64,000 nt of DNA from Girardinichthys multiradiatus (GCF_021462225.1 NC_061816.1:25219049-25283048), one strand, 5' to 3'. Shown: positions 1 through 10,459, counted from the stretch's first letter. Notes: generated by a model from the sequence alone, not told the origin. Numbers and translations: made by a program.

Positions 1-263
1 ATCCTACTTTTACCTGTTAGGGCCTAGGATTCACAGGGTTTTATTTCACGCAATGACCCCCAGTCATTCGTCACACTTTTTAATCCAAACTCAACTCACC
101 ACTTTGTCTTCCCCTCTCTCTAAGAGTTCCGTCAGCCATCAGACCCCAGCGGGCGGGCCGAGATCCAGTCCCGGAAAGGGTCTGTGAGTCTCCCTGATGA
201 AGCCTGCCGTGCGCACGGTCTTTACTGGAATCCACCAACCTGCTGGAATCCTCAGGCGTAGTT

Positions 264-285
264 GGAATCCGGCTCCGGAGGACCA
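264..285 (-). other. primer-binding site, tRNA-Tyr-like
   Basis: Read on the minus strand the site begins TGGTCC and ends GCCGGATTCC, close to the complement of a tRNA-Tyr 3' end (known eukaryotic tRNA-Tyr ends GATTCCGGCTCGAAGGACCA). It lies six bases inside the LTR end at 292, the expected place for a reverse-transcription primer site. The element is inferred to run towards position 1 and beyond the window. A second primer site of the same type is at 50073-50092. Confidence 0.5.
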
Positions 286-291
286 AATTAA

Positions 292-564
292 TGTCAGGTT
301 TAAACAACCTAAAATACTTATAACATCACAAAAAGAAGAGAAAGACAAAGAATTAGTTATTTACTCGCTGCGAGGAGAACGGACAGAGATGTGCTTTTAG
401 TTACAAATCTCCTACCGCTCTGAAAACCATTTGTCCGCACCTCTCTTTTTATTATCTTTCGGGGGTCCCTAGTTACAAAAAACCTTCCTCTCTAAGGATG
501 GGAAAAACAGCTTCATTGTAAACAGGTCATAAACACCATTATCTTGTAACAACACACTTCCACA
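292..564 (-). repeat. short LTR (about 273 bp), minus strand
   Basis: The minus-strand sequence starts TGTGGAAG and ends CCTGACA, has an AT-rich TATA-like stretch (ATAATAAAAAG) in its middle and is followed by the tRNA-Tyr-like primer site. Immediately before its start, on the minus strand, is the purine run AAGATGGGGGAGAC, which resembles a polypurine tract. So the LTR seems to have a 3' internal end on one side and a 5' internal start on the other. No coding sequence was recognised in positions 1-291, which would be leader. The family is not identified, and the boundaries rest on the terminal TG/CA and these flanking signals only. Confidence 0.4.
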
Positions 565-1298
565 GTCTCCCCCATCTTAAGATCAGTGTGTCTTCTGTTC
601 AGCGCAATCAGCCTTCATCTTTATGACCTCCTCAACTGTGACTGCTTCCTTCCTAGCTCCACCTTTGATCCTTGCCTGCTGACACACTCATCACATCCTT
701 ACTCACACAAACATCATGAAAGGTTATAAAATCAAATAGTCAATTTAAAGAAAAGGAAAAAATAAAAGATAAAAACTATATACAATTATTCCAACATTTG
801 TAATGGCAATGATATGCATTGTTTAGACTGTCCCTAGATGTAATGGTTTTTCAACAAAAATATTGTAAAGTGTTTTGTACAACACAATGTCCCGAAATCA
901 ACAATTAATTGAAAATCCATATTTCATCATAAACAACGTCACTTTATCTCCCACAGTTTGTGAGGAAGTAGCATGGGTGATCCTCTGGGTCCCTGTCCTG
1001 GCCTCGTTACATGACAGGCTTCACACAAAATGCTGTTAGCTGTGGTCTGCAGCAGTTTTGACTACTCTGTGAATAGTCATATGTAATATAAGGCAAACCA
1101 CAACACTGGTGTGAGGAAAACACAATACCGTAATAAAAACTACTTTTTATAATGTGTGTGGATTAATGCAGAAGCAACCTTTAAAACATTATACACTAGT
1201 CTTATAACTCAGTATTTGTGTGAAAAACTCACAAAATAGTTAAAAAAAAAATGTCAACTCTGAGATGCGAACAACCAACATTTCATTCTGTAAGCTCT
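565..1298. other. non-coding, no recognised feature
   Basis: AT-rich sequence with no convincing open frame and no repeat I can name. If the LTR at 292-564 is real, its right part could be decayed 3' internal sequence of that element, but nothing here supports a gene call. Confidence 0.4.
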
Positions 1299-1378
1299 GT
1301 GGCTCTTGACCTGGCCAAGCGCCAGGCTACGGTTGGCGGTCCGGTGGGTGGGGCGGTGGAGCATGTCTTGTATGGAGG
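1299..1378 (+). repeat. fragment of the GT-rich dispersed repeat
   Basis: This segment (GGCTACGGTTGGCGGTCCGG... GGAGCATGTCTTGT) is closely similar to 44990-45060, part of the large GT-rich repeat at 42.65-45.18 kb. It shows that the GT-rich sequence is a dispersed family and not a local composition effect. Both ends are abrupt and no target duplication is visible. Confidence 0.6.
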
Positions 1379-1817
1379 ACTGTTGTGATTATGAATCGGA
1401 GAATATTATTTAATATTTAATATTAATATTTTAATATTTTATCAAATAATATTTTGGTCTGTTAAGGGTTGTCCTGTGAATACCAGCCCAGTAAGGCAAT
1501 GGTATTAGGACAAAATAGAAAGGTGTGAGGCGAGCTCAGATCAGATCAGAATCAGAATCAGAAAAGCTTTATTGCCAAGTACGTTTTTGGACATACAAGG
1601 AATTTGTTTTGGCGTAGTCGGTGCAATACAGTACAAATTAAACAGTATAAACATATCTACAATATAATATAAATATATGTGCACAGTTTTGAGTGAGTGA
1701 GAGTAAATGTAGAGCAGTATAGGATGCAAGAGCAATACAACAATGTAACGCATAGAGTTGCAGGTTACAGGTGTCCTGTCAGCAAAAACAGGGGGGGTGT
1801 GGGGGAAAGGGAGAGTG

Positions 1818-3053
1818 TCAGGGTGGTTTCCGGGCTTTGTTAACCAGGCTGGTGGCAGATGGGAAAAAACTGTTCTTGTGGCGTGAGGTTTTGGTCCGGA
1901 TGGACCGCAGCCTCCTGCCAGAGGGGAGAGTTTCAAAGAGTCTGTGACCGGGGTGGGAGGGATCAGCCAGAATCTTCCCTGCCCACTTCAGGGTCCTGGA
2001 GGTGCACAGTTCCTGGAGCGACAGTAGACTACAGCCAATCACCTTCTCAGCAGACTGAATGACACGCTGCAGCCTGCCCTTATCCTTGGCTGTAGCAGCG
2101 GCGTACCAGATGGTGATGGAGGAGGTGAGGATGGACTCAATGATGGCTGTGTAGAAGTGCACCATCATAGTCTTTGGCAGGTTGAATTTCTTCAGCTGCC
2201 GCAGGAAGAACATCCTCTGCTGGGCTTTCTTGATGAGGGAGCTGATGTTTGGCTCCCACTTGAGATCCTGGGAGATGATGGTTCCCAGGAAGCGGAAAGA
2301 TTCCACAGTGTCAATTGTGGAGTCACAGAGGGTGATGGGGGCAGGTGGGGCTGGGTTCTGCCTGAAGTCCACAACCATCTCCACTGTCTTTAGAGCGTTG
2401 AGCTCAAGGTTGTTCTGGCTGCACCAGTCCAATAGATGGTCCACCTCCCATCTGTAGACGGACTCGTCACCATCAGAGATGAGTCCGATCAGTGTGGTGT
2501 CGTCCGCAAACTTCAGAAGCTTGACAGACTGGTGACTGGAGGTGCAACTGTTGGTGTACAGGGAGAAGAGCAGAGGAGAGAGAACACAGCCTTGGGGGGA
2601 ACCGGTGCTGATGGTCAGGGAGTCAGAGACGTGCTTCCCCAGCCTCACGCGCTGTTTCCTGTCAGACAGGAAGTCAGTGATCCACCTGCAGGTGGAGTCG
2701 GGCACACTCAGCTGGGAAAGCTTCTCCTGGAGCAGAGCTGGGACGATAGTGTTGAAGGCAGAGCTGAAATCCACAAACAGGATCCTGGCGTAGGTTCCTG
2801 TGGAGTCCAGGTGCCGGAGGATGAAGTGAAGGGCTAGGTTGGCTGCATCGTCTACAGACCTGTTGGCTCTGTAGGTAAACTGCAGGGGGTCCAGGAGGGG
2901 GTCGGTGATGTCTTTTAGGTGTGAGAGCACAAGGCGCTCAAAGGACTTCATCACCACAGAGGTCAGGGCGACGGGTCTGAAGTCATTAAGCCCTGTGGTC
3001 CTTGGCTTCTTGGAAACAGGGACGATGGTGGAGGACTTGAAGCAGACTGGCAC
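1818..3053 (-). pseudogene. L2-group LINE reverse transcriptase (partial)
   Basis: An open frame of 411 codons covers most of the reverse transcriptase. It copies the element RNA into DNA at a nicked target. Visible motifs in order are the palm segment [29 protein letters not shown], the catalytic box [10 protein letters not shown], and the downstream thumb with [12 protein letters not shown]. The C-terminus carries the Cys-poor basic tail seen in this group ([13 protein letters not shown]). The start codon is not the natural one: homologous sequence continues upstream in another frame across a small indel near 3120, so the protein would be made only as a fragment. All catalytic aspartates are still present. 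Confidence 0.8.
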
Positions 3054-3387
3054 ATGACATGTCTCCAGTGAGGTGTTAAAAATGTCTGTGAAGACTGGAG
3101 ACAGCTGATCAGCGCAGTGCTTTCAGGCTGGCTGGTGAGACAGAATCCAGACCAGCAGCTTTCCGGGGGTTCTGTCTCCTGAAGAGTTTATTGACGTCCC
3201 TCTCCTGGATGGAAAGAGCCGTCCTCGGCGTGGGTAGGGGGCTGGTGGGGGGGAACTTCAGGGTGGGGGTTGGAGGTGCCAAGGCCCCTCTTGAGGTTGG
3301 GGAGGTGGGGGTGGTGGATTGTGGCTGCAGCTGTTGGGGGGTGTCGTGGGGGATGGTTGCAGGACTGTCCCTTTGTCTTTCAAAGCC

Positions 3388-3858
3388 TCAGTAGAACTCG
3401 TTCAGGTCGTTGGCGAGGCGTCGGTCGTTGATGGAGTGGGGGGCTTTCGGCTTGTAGTTGGTGATTTGCTTGAGCCCTTTCCAGACAGACGCAGAGCCGT
3501 TGGCTGAGAACTGGTTTTGGAGCTTCTCAGAGTACAGTCGTTTGGCCTCATTCACTGCCTTGCCAAACTTGTACTTTGCCTCTCTGTATATGTCTTTGTC
3601 CCCACTCCTGAAGGACTCTTCCTTATCCAGTCTTAACCTTCTGAGTTTAGCTGTGAACCAGGGTTTGTCGTTGTTGTAACTCACCCTGGTGCATGATGGT
3701 ACACAGCTGTCCTCACAGAAGCTGATGTAGGAAGTCACAGCCTCTGTGTACTCGTCCAGACTGTTGGTAGCAGTCCTGAACACATCCCAGTCTGTACAGC
3801 CTAAACACGCCTGGAGATTCTCCACAGCCTCACTGCTCCACTTCCTTGTCGTCCTCAC
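3388..3858 (-). pseudogene. L2-group LINE endonuclease-RT linker
   Basis: A 156-codon frame corresponding to the linker between endonuclease and reverse transcriptase in the same LINE. It is rich in Lys and Glu and has the segments NDKPWFTAKLRRLRLDKEESF and KAVNEAKRLYSEKL typical of that region. It ends at a stop at 3388 where homologues continue, because of a small deletion. The frame continues upstream past the first Met to about 3889, where the nested retroposon breaks it. Confidence 0.7.
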
Positions 3859-3889
3859 AACAGGTTTGCAGAGCTTTAGTTTCTGCCTG

Positions 3890-4303
3890 TATCAGAATCA
3901 GAATCAGAATCAGAAAAGCTTTATTGCCAAGTACGTTTTTGGACATACAAGGAATTTGTTTTGGCGTAGTCGGTGCAATACAGTACAAATTAAACAGTAC
4001 AAACATATCTACAATATAATATAAATATAAGTGCACAGTTTTAAGTGAGTGAGAGTAAATATAGAGCAGTATAAGATGCAAGAGCAATACAACAGTGCAG
4101 GTGATCATTGTGCAAGTAAGCAGGAGTCCAAGCTGAGCGTTAATGTAACGCATAGAGTTACAGGTTACAGGTGTCCTGTCAGCAAAAAAAGGGGGGGTGT
4201 GGGGGAAAGGGAGAGTGTCAGTGTGGTTTCCGGGCTTTGTTAACCAGGCTGGTGGCAGATGGGAAAAAACTGTTCTTGTGGCGTGAGGTTTTGGTCCGGA
4301 TGG
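3890..4303 (-). mobile_element. nested 3' tail of the same L2-group LINE
   Basis: This piece repeats the last about 400 bases of the surrounding LINE (compare 1541-1905): TGATTC-type tail, AATAAAGC, a shared TA-rich stretch and the conserved C-terminal coding end. It interrupts the older copy exactly between the endonuclease (VHLIP) and the linker (YRQKLK). It is a severely 5'-truncated later insertion. Compared with the outer copy it has an additional block at about 4099-4140, so the two tails are not a simple local duplication. Confidence 0.75.
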
Positions 4304-4567
4304 AATCAGGTGGACCATGATGTGGTCAGATTGGCCCAGTGCAACACGTGGGACGGCGTGATAAGCGTCTCTGATGGTGGTGTAACAGTGATCCAGAATG
4401 TTGTCCTCTCTGGTCGGACATTTTATAAACTGTCTATATTTGGGGAGTTCGTGGGTGAGATTACCTTTGTTAAAGTCACCAGCGACGATTACTAAGGAGT
4501 CCGGGTTGGTCCGCTCCACACTCAGTATCTGGTCGGCGAGCATGCGCTGTGCGACCTGCTCTGACAT
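4304..4567 (-). pseudogene. L2-group LINE endonuclease, C-terminal part
   Basis: The frame holds the distal endonuclease motifs: the GDFN motif (VAGDFNKGNL), DHCYTT and the closing SDH motif (LGQSDHIMVHL). These residues belong to the APE-like endonuclease that nicks the target. Sequence N-terminal to AQRMLADQI is absent, so the element was truncated here at about 4569. The same AQRMLADQ stretch is the last thing seen at the right window edge (63973-64000). Confidence 0.75.
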
Positions 4568-4569
4568 TA

Positions 4570-5718
4570 TTTAACAGCCAAACTCTGCACACACATGGAA
4601 TGAATTCACACAATTTCTTAAAATACAAGAATTTATTAACAAAAATACGTCAACACAAAGTCAAACATATTTCAATCAACAAACTCTTTACAATGCTAAA
4701 ACAATCCAACTAAACTACCAAGCAGAATTAAAGAATAGGGAAGACTAATGTGCTATGTACAATACAAACAAATTATAATTAAAGATGCCTGAAAATCATG
4801 ACCGAAGGAGTGATGCAACATTACTATGCAATGTTTATGTTTGAGAACCAAAGATTATCTTGAAGAATCTGGAAGTGAAGTTAAGTAAGTCTTGGAACTA
4901 ACTTAGGCAATAATCCGTACACCTTTAGACAACCATTCACAAAATAAAATAATGTTTAAAATAATGATCTGCTGAATAAAACCAACCTTCTGGATGACTA
5001 ATTCTCAATGGTGTCTCTTTAGCTGCCTTTACTTATTAAAATAATATTCAAAGAAATATTATTAAGGGTATAGTAAAATATTTAAGGAAGTATTTTGGAA
5101 AAGAGCCAAATCTTTCTGGAGAAATGGGGCTTAATGGTGTTTACTTCTAGTTATCAGATTTAGTAAAATAATGTTTAGGGACTATTATTTACTAGCTTGA
5201 AAACTAACACCCTTTCTGGGTAAATATTCTTTAACAGGCAAGCACGTGTCCTAAGCTGTTAGCAGTTTAGGGCTAACTAAAGAGGCTGATAGCTTCGCAC
5301 CAGAATCAAATACACACCTTTAAAAATACCATCAATAAAAGGGTTAAAATGCATAAGCGCGGACGGCACGTTATGATCAATCTTCTGTGTTTAAAATCAC
5401 CCTTCAAGAAAAGTTTGTCTTGACTTTAAAACCACATAAACAGAACACAACCCATCTTTCAAATTGGGCAAAAGAAGGACACATTTGTCTGCCGCATTTG
5501 ACAGACCTTCCGCGCCGCGCTGTGATGTAATCGGGCTACAAGTACGGCCTTGGAAGGCCTTGGGACACACCCTCGGCCTGCACATGGATCCTCCTCCTTC
5601 CTGTTTATTGACCAATAGTAGAGGAGCTGGAGAGAAGAAGGCAGCCCTCCTCATTTGCATAATGAAGGAGAAATGCATACGGTAAAGGAAGAAGACGAGA
5701 CGAGTAAATGTAAAAACA
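4570..5718. other. AT-rich non-coding region
   Basis: Mostly AT-rich sequence without a convincing gene. Positions 5330-5700 are less AT-rich and include a short GC-rich stretch. No repeat family or splice-flanked exon was recognised. Confidence 0.4.
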
Positions 5719-5870
5719 ACAAACGCATGTTTAAGGAAATGGAAAAATAAAATATATACATTTCTTGATGAAAATGCACATCTAAGGAAAAGGAAAAAGA
5801 AAATATATACATTTCTTGAAGAAAACGCATGTTTAAGGAAAAGGAAAAACAAAATATATATATATTTCTG
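5719..5870. repeat. tandem repeat, three units of about 51 bp
   Basis: Three imperfect copies begin at 5719, 5771 and 5822. Each contains AAACGCATGTTTAAGGAAA or a variant, then AAAATATATACATTTCTTGA. The unit length is a multiple of three, so the minus strand shows a repeated Phe-rich peptide, but the composition and lack of any supporting signal make it non-coding. Confidence 0.8.
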
Positions 5871-5888
5871 CTTTTATTTTAAATTTTG

Positions 5889-6745
5889 TCAGGATTGGTC
5901 CTCCACAGTCTGGTGCCTGCACTGTGGCGACTTGTGGGATGTGCTTGGCCTGGAATGGTTGGCCTGCCAGGCCTGGTACCCCGGCTGGTGCATGTTTCCA
6001 TCTCACGAACGGATGGGCTGGGGCTGCTGGCGCTGGCCGAATGGCTTTTATCCAATTTGAATAAATGACTGAATCTGACTGCACTGTTCAATGATTAGGG
6101 TAAATTGGAATGTATGTACCTGACTTTGTGAAGTGCCTTGAGCTGACATGTGTTGTGAATGGCGCTTTATAAACAAACTGAACAGAATTAGTTGGGCGAC
6201 ATTGGCGGTGTGCTGCTCTGCTGGCTGTTGTGTCAGGGGGTCAAGGCGGGAGGCTAGAGTGCAGCTTGTGGGGTGGAGGGGGTTGTGTCCTCTTCCTGGA
6301 TGTGGGGTCACTGCCATTTGGATCGGCTGAGCGGCGGTGGTAGAGCTGAGTTGGATAATGGATCTACCTGTGAGGTTGTGGGGCATGGTGGGGGATGCCA
6401 CCCTGAGTGCTTCCCGCTGGCTGGGGACCTCTTGCCGGGTGAGTTTGTCAAATCTTGGTGTGGGGTCGAGGGTTCCGTTGTGGGCTCGGTGCTCGATGGT
6501 GTCTGCGCTGTTTCACCTGTGGGCAGGGGCTGGGGTAACGTTGCATGGGGCCCTTGCCTTGCCATTGCGCCGCGCTGTGTGGTGGGGGTGGGACACGGCA
6601 GGTCTGCTTGGAATAGGGCTGTGTGTGGAGCGTCTGCTGTGTGGGTGTCGCTTCGTTGGCTTTTCGGGGATGAAGCTCACCTGTGGGAGTGTGCCCATGT
6701 GCTGTGGGGAGGGGATTCATTGCGTTTGGGTTTGACTGTCTGAGA
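5889..6745 (+). repeat. GT-rich dispersed repeat, split copy
   Basis: The plus strand is strongly enriched in G and T. Segments 5930-5995 and 6185-6300 match 45050-45180 of the large copy (for example TACCCCGGCTGGTGCATGTTT against TACCCAGCTGGTGCATTTTT, and GAGGGGGTTGTGTCCT in both). Between them a retroposon tail (6040-6180) has been inserted. Several long overlapping open frames on both strands are a by-product of low A content and are not annotated as genes. Confidence 0.65.
6040..6180 (+). mobile_element. retroposon 3' tail (family with copies at 11.9 and 41.1 kb)
   Basis: TTTTATCCAATTTGAATAAATGACTGAATCTGACTGCAC... GTGAAGTGCCTTGAG... GCGCTTTATAAACAAACTGAA is shared with 41040-41200 and in part with 11930-12030. 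The ending (AAGTGCCTTGAG, then CTATATAAATAAACTGAATTGAA) is the kind of 3' tail carried by fish LINEs and their SINE partners. Here it interrupts the GT-rich repeat. Confidence 0.65.
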
Positions 6746-8628
6746 AAAAGTTTAATTATGGAGTACCTCCTGGTGGGTCACATGCTGTTTGTGCCCTTTC
6801 TCAGGAGCCAGTTTGGCCTCTACTATGGTTCCTATCAGGTCTTTCAGTTTTGTCGCTCTTAGCCAGAAGGCTTGACAGCTTTGGGTCACGGTTGCCATCT
6901 GAAGGGGGAAGTTATTGTAGGCAAGGCAAGTTTACTTATATTCCATCATCCAAACACAAGACAAACTGAAGTGGTTCCCAAGTCTAAAGCTTGCATACTG
7001 TTAGATGTTCATCAATTTCTCTCTTTGAAATTTCAAAACAAATTGTAAGCAAATCATAAAACTATATGTCTGAAAGCTTAAAAAAAGATTATGGTGAATA
7101 AAAATAACAAACCAAACTTTAACCCAGGTGATCCAGACTTGGTTAGTCTGATTGGGCAAAGCTTTATGGTTCTGTGTGTCAGCTAGTCAGTCCATCATTG
7201 CCTTTCCTGTCTACTCTCATCTCTTTTCATCATCAGTGACACACACAGAAGGCACCCGTAGTGATGTCATCAGGCAAGGGGAGGTTTAGTACATGTGTTC
7301 GGCACAAAGGTGATAACTGTTGAGATATCACTAGCTGGAGCCAGTGTATTTATAGTCTAGTGCTTGCACTCTTCCTAAAAGAAAAGCAAGAAATCAATCG
7401 TGTTAAAAAGCTCAGAGTTTTAGCCTCACAAGAAAAATCATTAGTATTAAAGAACAATCTTTTGTGATGAAAACGTGACACACAGTACAGTCTGTGGAAC
7501 AGAAGCTTTTAGTTCAAGTAATATGACCTGGAAGCAGTTTGCACAGTCTTGGTTAGAATAGTGAAGTGTCAACATGTGTATGATTAATTATTTTTTTCTA
7601 TGTGTTTCTTAATGCTACGAGACAGTCAAAAAACAGATATTTACAGTCAAATAAAAAAGTCTATATTGATTTGTCTCTAAGCTGCTAATAGTCATCCATC
7701 TTTATACTTTTCATTTCCTTGGTAACTCTCCTGTTTTTTCATAGCAAATAAATATCAATGTACAACAATCTGTCCTGCAAACATTCCCTGAACCTGTCCT
7801 GTATTTCCAGGAAATATAAAATGTTCATCCTTTGGTAAATGACTGCCGTTGGCATCTTTGTTCTAGCACTCTTGTTAATCTGTCTCTGGGAGCCTTACTC
7901 GGGCATGTTTTATTAGGAATCTCAGGCAGTTTCCTGACAATAACCAAACAGCAGCGGTCACTTAATTGGATTCCAGACTGAAAGGCAGGTGCTGGAGGCT
8001 CTGTAGTGGGCGAAGGACCCAGACTGTCACTGAGCTGTGAGGAGAACAACATGGTGACTTCAACATTTCTCTAATGGGGCTGCCTGCAACCTCTGACCAG
8101 TGACCTCTTATACTCAGGGGAAGTCATATTGATCTGCAACTGCAGTGGCAAGTAAAAGCATGATAGCCCCAACCCACATGCGATCTTTCACTTCCTCATC
8201 TGGAATCTAAAATGGTGACCAAGGTCAGGGTAGCAGCACATCGTTACATCCGCACAAACGTGACTGGTGCTTCACCACAAATCCTATTGTATTCTTAAAG
8301 TTCTGGAAGTGAGCTCCTTGCAACACATATATTTTAATGAGCCTCAAATGTAGAGTGCAACTTCAAAAGACATTGCAAAAAAATCCTGCTTATATAAAAG
8401 CTTTATTATGATCATTAATATAAAACCTTTTGTCATTGTTTCATAAGAAATTAACTTCAGTTTAGATTGTTTATTTTGTAGTGCAAATGCACAGTTCATG
8501 TCACAACACCATTGAGAAAATTTGAATTCACTTCCAGTTCATGCAGGCCAGTTCAATCCTGTTTATTGCATTTAATACAGTTTAAGCCAGTACAGTCAGA
8601 TTTAGACTGCCGTACAGTACTGTTTAAT
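6746..8628. other. non-coding, one degenerate retroposon end
   Basis: No gene was recognised. At about 6917-6945 the string AGGCAAGGCAAGTTTACTTATAT looks like the reverse complement of a fish retroposon tail (TATAAATAAACTTGCC). A 75-codon minus-strand frame at 7825-8052 has no recognised homology and no splice context that I trust. Confidence 0.4.
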
Positions 8629-8692
8629 TCAGAATGAGATCAGAATCAGCCTTATTCTCCAAGTTTGTGCACACAAACTTCACTGTTAATAA
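8629..8692 (-). mobile_element. degenerate L2-type LINE tail
   Basis: AGATCAGAATCAGCCTTATTCTCCAAGTTTGTGCACACA matches the tail of the L2-group elements seen at 1537 and 3890 (CAGAATCAG...CTTTATTGCCAAGTACG), but is older. It abuts a CA/TA microsatellite. Confidence 0.55.
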
Positions 8693-8698
8693 AAACAT

Positions 8699-8780
8699 TA
8701 CATACACACACATGAACACACACACACACACATTACCATACCATATATATACACATACATACATTATATATGTGTGTGTA
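8699..8780. repeat. CA/TA microsatellite
   Basis: Short CA runs followed by TATATATACACATACATACATTATATATGTGTG. Simple sequence with no other feature. Confidence 0.85.
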
Positions 8781-8990
8781 CACTCACTGGCCACAATATT
8801 AGGTACACATGTCCAACTGCTCGTTACCGCAGGTTTCTAATCAGCCAATCACATGGCAGCAACTCAATGCATGTCAAGACAATCTGCTGCAGTTCAACCG
8901 AGCTTCAGAATGGGGAAGAAAGGTGATTTAGGTGACTTTGAACGTGGCATGGTTGTTGGTGCCAGCCTCAGAAGAATGGCACCTGGTACA
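8781..8990 (+). mobile_element. Tc1-like transposon, 5' fragment
   Basis: The segment starts TACACTCACTGGCCACAATATT and runs into MGKKGDLGDFERGMVVGAS, the N-terminus of a Tc1/mariner transposase as I know this fish family. It breaks off after the first part of the helix-turn-helix region, where the sequence changes to something unrelated at about 8990. No 3' inverted repeat is present nearby. Confidence 0.6.
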
Positions 8991-9063
8991 GTTGCGGGAA
9001 AGCCTCTGAGAACCCAATATTCAGCCAGACATGGTGATGCTTTTGAAAGGTTTACTGAAAGTT

Positions 9064-9609
9064 TGTTATAATGATAATCAGGAAATTCAGGCAGGCAGAC
9101 TGGTAGGGAGCTTGAACAGGTAGGTGACAATAGAACCAGCTGAGAACAAGCTGAACAGGCAGGTAGCAGTCTTGAGGAGGCAGATGAAGGCAGAAACCGC
9201 TGGTGACAAGCTGATGCAGGCTTTGAGCTGACGGATAATGGCAGAACAGACTGATGACTGGCTTTGAGCAGACTGGAGGCAGGTTGAACAAACTGGTGAC
9301 AGGCAGAAACAGTCCAGGACGTGACCAGAGTCAGAAGCTGAAAGGGAATCCAGTGAGGACAGTCCGAACACAGAAAGGCAGGCGGTGCACACTGAAATTG
9401 GAACGATCCTCATACTGGCAAGGATGAGACAACCTGGTGAAGACCGGCAGAAAGAGGCAGGTATTAATAGACATGGTACAGCTGTGAGGAATGAGGGTAA
9501 TGAGGAGAAAGGCAGGTGCATCTGCTCACTCTTATTAACAGAGTGGAGCAGAGAGTGGTAAACAGCCAGCCAGCCCAAAAAAACAATCAAACAGGGAGGA
9601 TTCATGACA
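9064..9609 (-). repeat. gypsy-like LTR fragment, minus strand
   Basis: On the minus strand it begins TGTCATGAATCCTCCCTG and is rich in CTGCCTGTT-type pyrimidine blocks and GCCTGCC, the usual look of gypsy LTRs in fish. The other end is not clear. A 172-codon open frame inside is low-complexity and not a gene. The same kind of LTR is at 28349-31954. Confidence 0.4.
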
Positions 9610-9632
9610 GAAAAAAAAATTTCAAACTCAAT

Positions 9633-9862
9633 TTAAGTTTTCTTGCGTTTGAAGGCAAGTCCCTTGTTCCTAACAAAATCTCTAATGTTTTGCCAGGTCC
9701 GGTCTTTCAAAACTGGATGCTCACACGTTTTGCACAGGTCACATTCTCCTTTAGTTGCCAAGTGGGATTTCATTACATGAGTTTTAAAGTGTTTCATCAC
9801 AGCAGTGACTTTTGCAGTGCTCCACGGTCTCCTTGCATAAGTCATCTTCCTTCTGGTAGTGA
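9633..9862 (-). CDS. terminal exon, protein with SANT-like C-terminus (unnamed)
   Basis: The minus-strand exon opens after a good 3' splice site (pyrimidine-rich, TTTGATTTTAG at 9863-9873) and ends at a TAA at 9633. It encodes the pattern RRPWSTAKVTAVMKHF, then CDLCKTC, then VLKDRTWQNIRDFVRN and a basic tail KRKKT. From memory, this layout (RxxW with acidic/basic helices, a C-x2-C pair and a conserved NIRDFVRN) is the C-terminal end of a large fish and invertebrate family of uncharacterised multi-exon proteins, some of which carry a tyrosine-recombinase-like domain upstream. That link is recollection and inference. The frame joins in phase to the 51-bp exon at 10095-10145. Upstream exons were not found with confidence. 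Confidence 0.6.
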
Positions 9863-10094
9863 CTAAAATCAAACAATATGATAAAAGAGAAAGAAAGTTT
9901 TTATGTTGTACTTAAAAAGAATCAAATTAAAATTCAACATATACATAATGTATAGATAATTTTATTATTTTCTAAATAAATGTTTAAGCATAATTTAAAT
10001 TTTTAATCTGTTCCATTGTTGAGATTTGGATATTTAATGTCAAAATATCAGTAAAATTAACACAATATTGATTTGAAGGTCAGACATTTGTTAC

Positions 10095-10145
10095 CTTTAA
10101 TGGATGAAGTTTCAGCAGTTTTGCAGGGGTTCACCTCAGGTGAAT
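10095..10145 (-). CDS. internal exon of the same minus-strand gene
   Basis: A 51-bp exon is bounded by a 3' splice site (CCTGCTTTAG before 10145 on the minus strand) and a 5' splice site (AAAG/GTAACA at 10094). It codes SPEVNPCKTAETSSIK with two bases of a split codon at its start and one at its end. The last base joins to TC of the terminal exon to give Val, keeping the frame. Two splice sites plus a conserved phase make chance unlikely, but the exon is short. The next upstream exon should end with one base of a codon. Confidence 0.5.
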
Positions 10146-10459
10146 CTAAAGCAGGGAGACAAGGATGTTGCAATTTACTGATAAGACAATTTTTACCCAA
10201 ATAGTTTGTCCAGTTAATTGCAGTAAACACAATTATATAAATTTGTTTGAAAACAGTTTACTAATTAAGAAGCCATTTTGTTTTACCCTAAATACGTAAG
10301 AATATCCAACAAAACTAGAATACAGATATGTTATAAAACAATTGAAGTCCAACTACACTATCCAGATCAATCGCCGTTTTTGGTAGAAATCCTATTACCA
10401 CATGGTAAATAATTTACTGGTAGGTTTAGAAGACTAACAAAACCAAGATTCATTATATG

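Larger units (their letters stand above)
1537..4569 (-). mobile_element. L2/CR1-group LINE, 5'-truncated and broken
   Basis: A non-LTR retrotransposon on the minus strand. In element order it has the C-terminal part of an apurinic-type endonuclease (from 4567), a linker, a reverse transcriptase (to 1818) and a 3' UTR ending in AATAAAGCTTTTCTGATTCTG with TGATTC repeats at 1537-1565. The hexamer-repeat tail and the SAFNTI and FADDT reverse transcriptase motifs are typical of the L2/CR1 group in fish; the exact family name is not certain. The 5' part of the endonuclease is missing, as expected for incomplete target-primed reverse transcription. The reading frame is broken near 3120 and at 3388, and by an insertion at 3890-4303. 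The matching 5' half of the same family is at the other edge of the window (62.64-64 kb). Confidence 0.85.

Noticed and set aside
1818..4567. A host gene with exons on the minus strand
   Set aside because: All frames are explained by one L2-group LINE with frameshifts and a nested tail.
5397..5852. 151-codon minus-strand frame with repeated Phe-rich units
   Set aside because: Reflects a 51-bp tandem repeat whose unit is a multiple of three; no other coding sign.
9087..9605. 172-codon minus-strand frame
   Set aside because: Ser/Leu/Cys-rich translation of an LTR with repeated CTGCCTG-type motifs; typical non-coding LTR.
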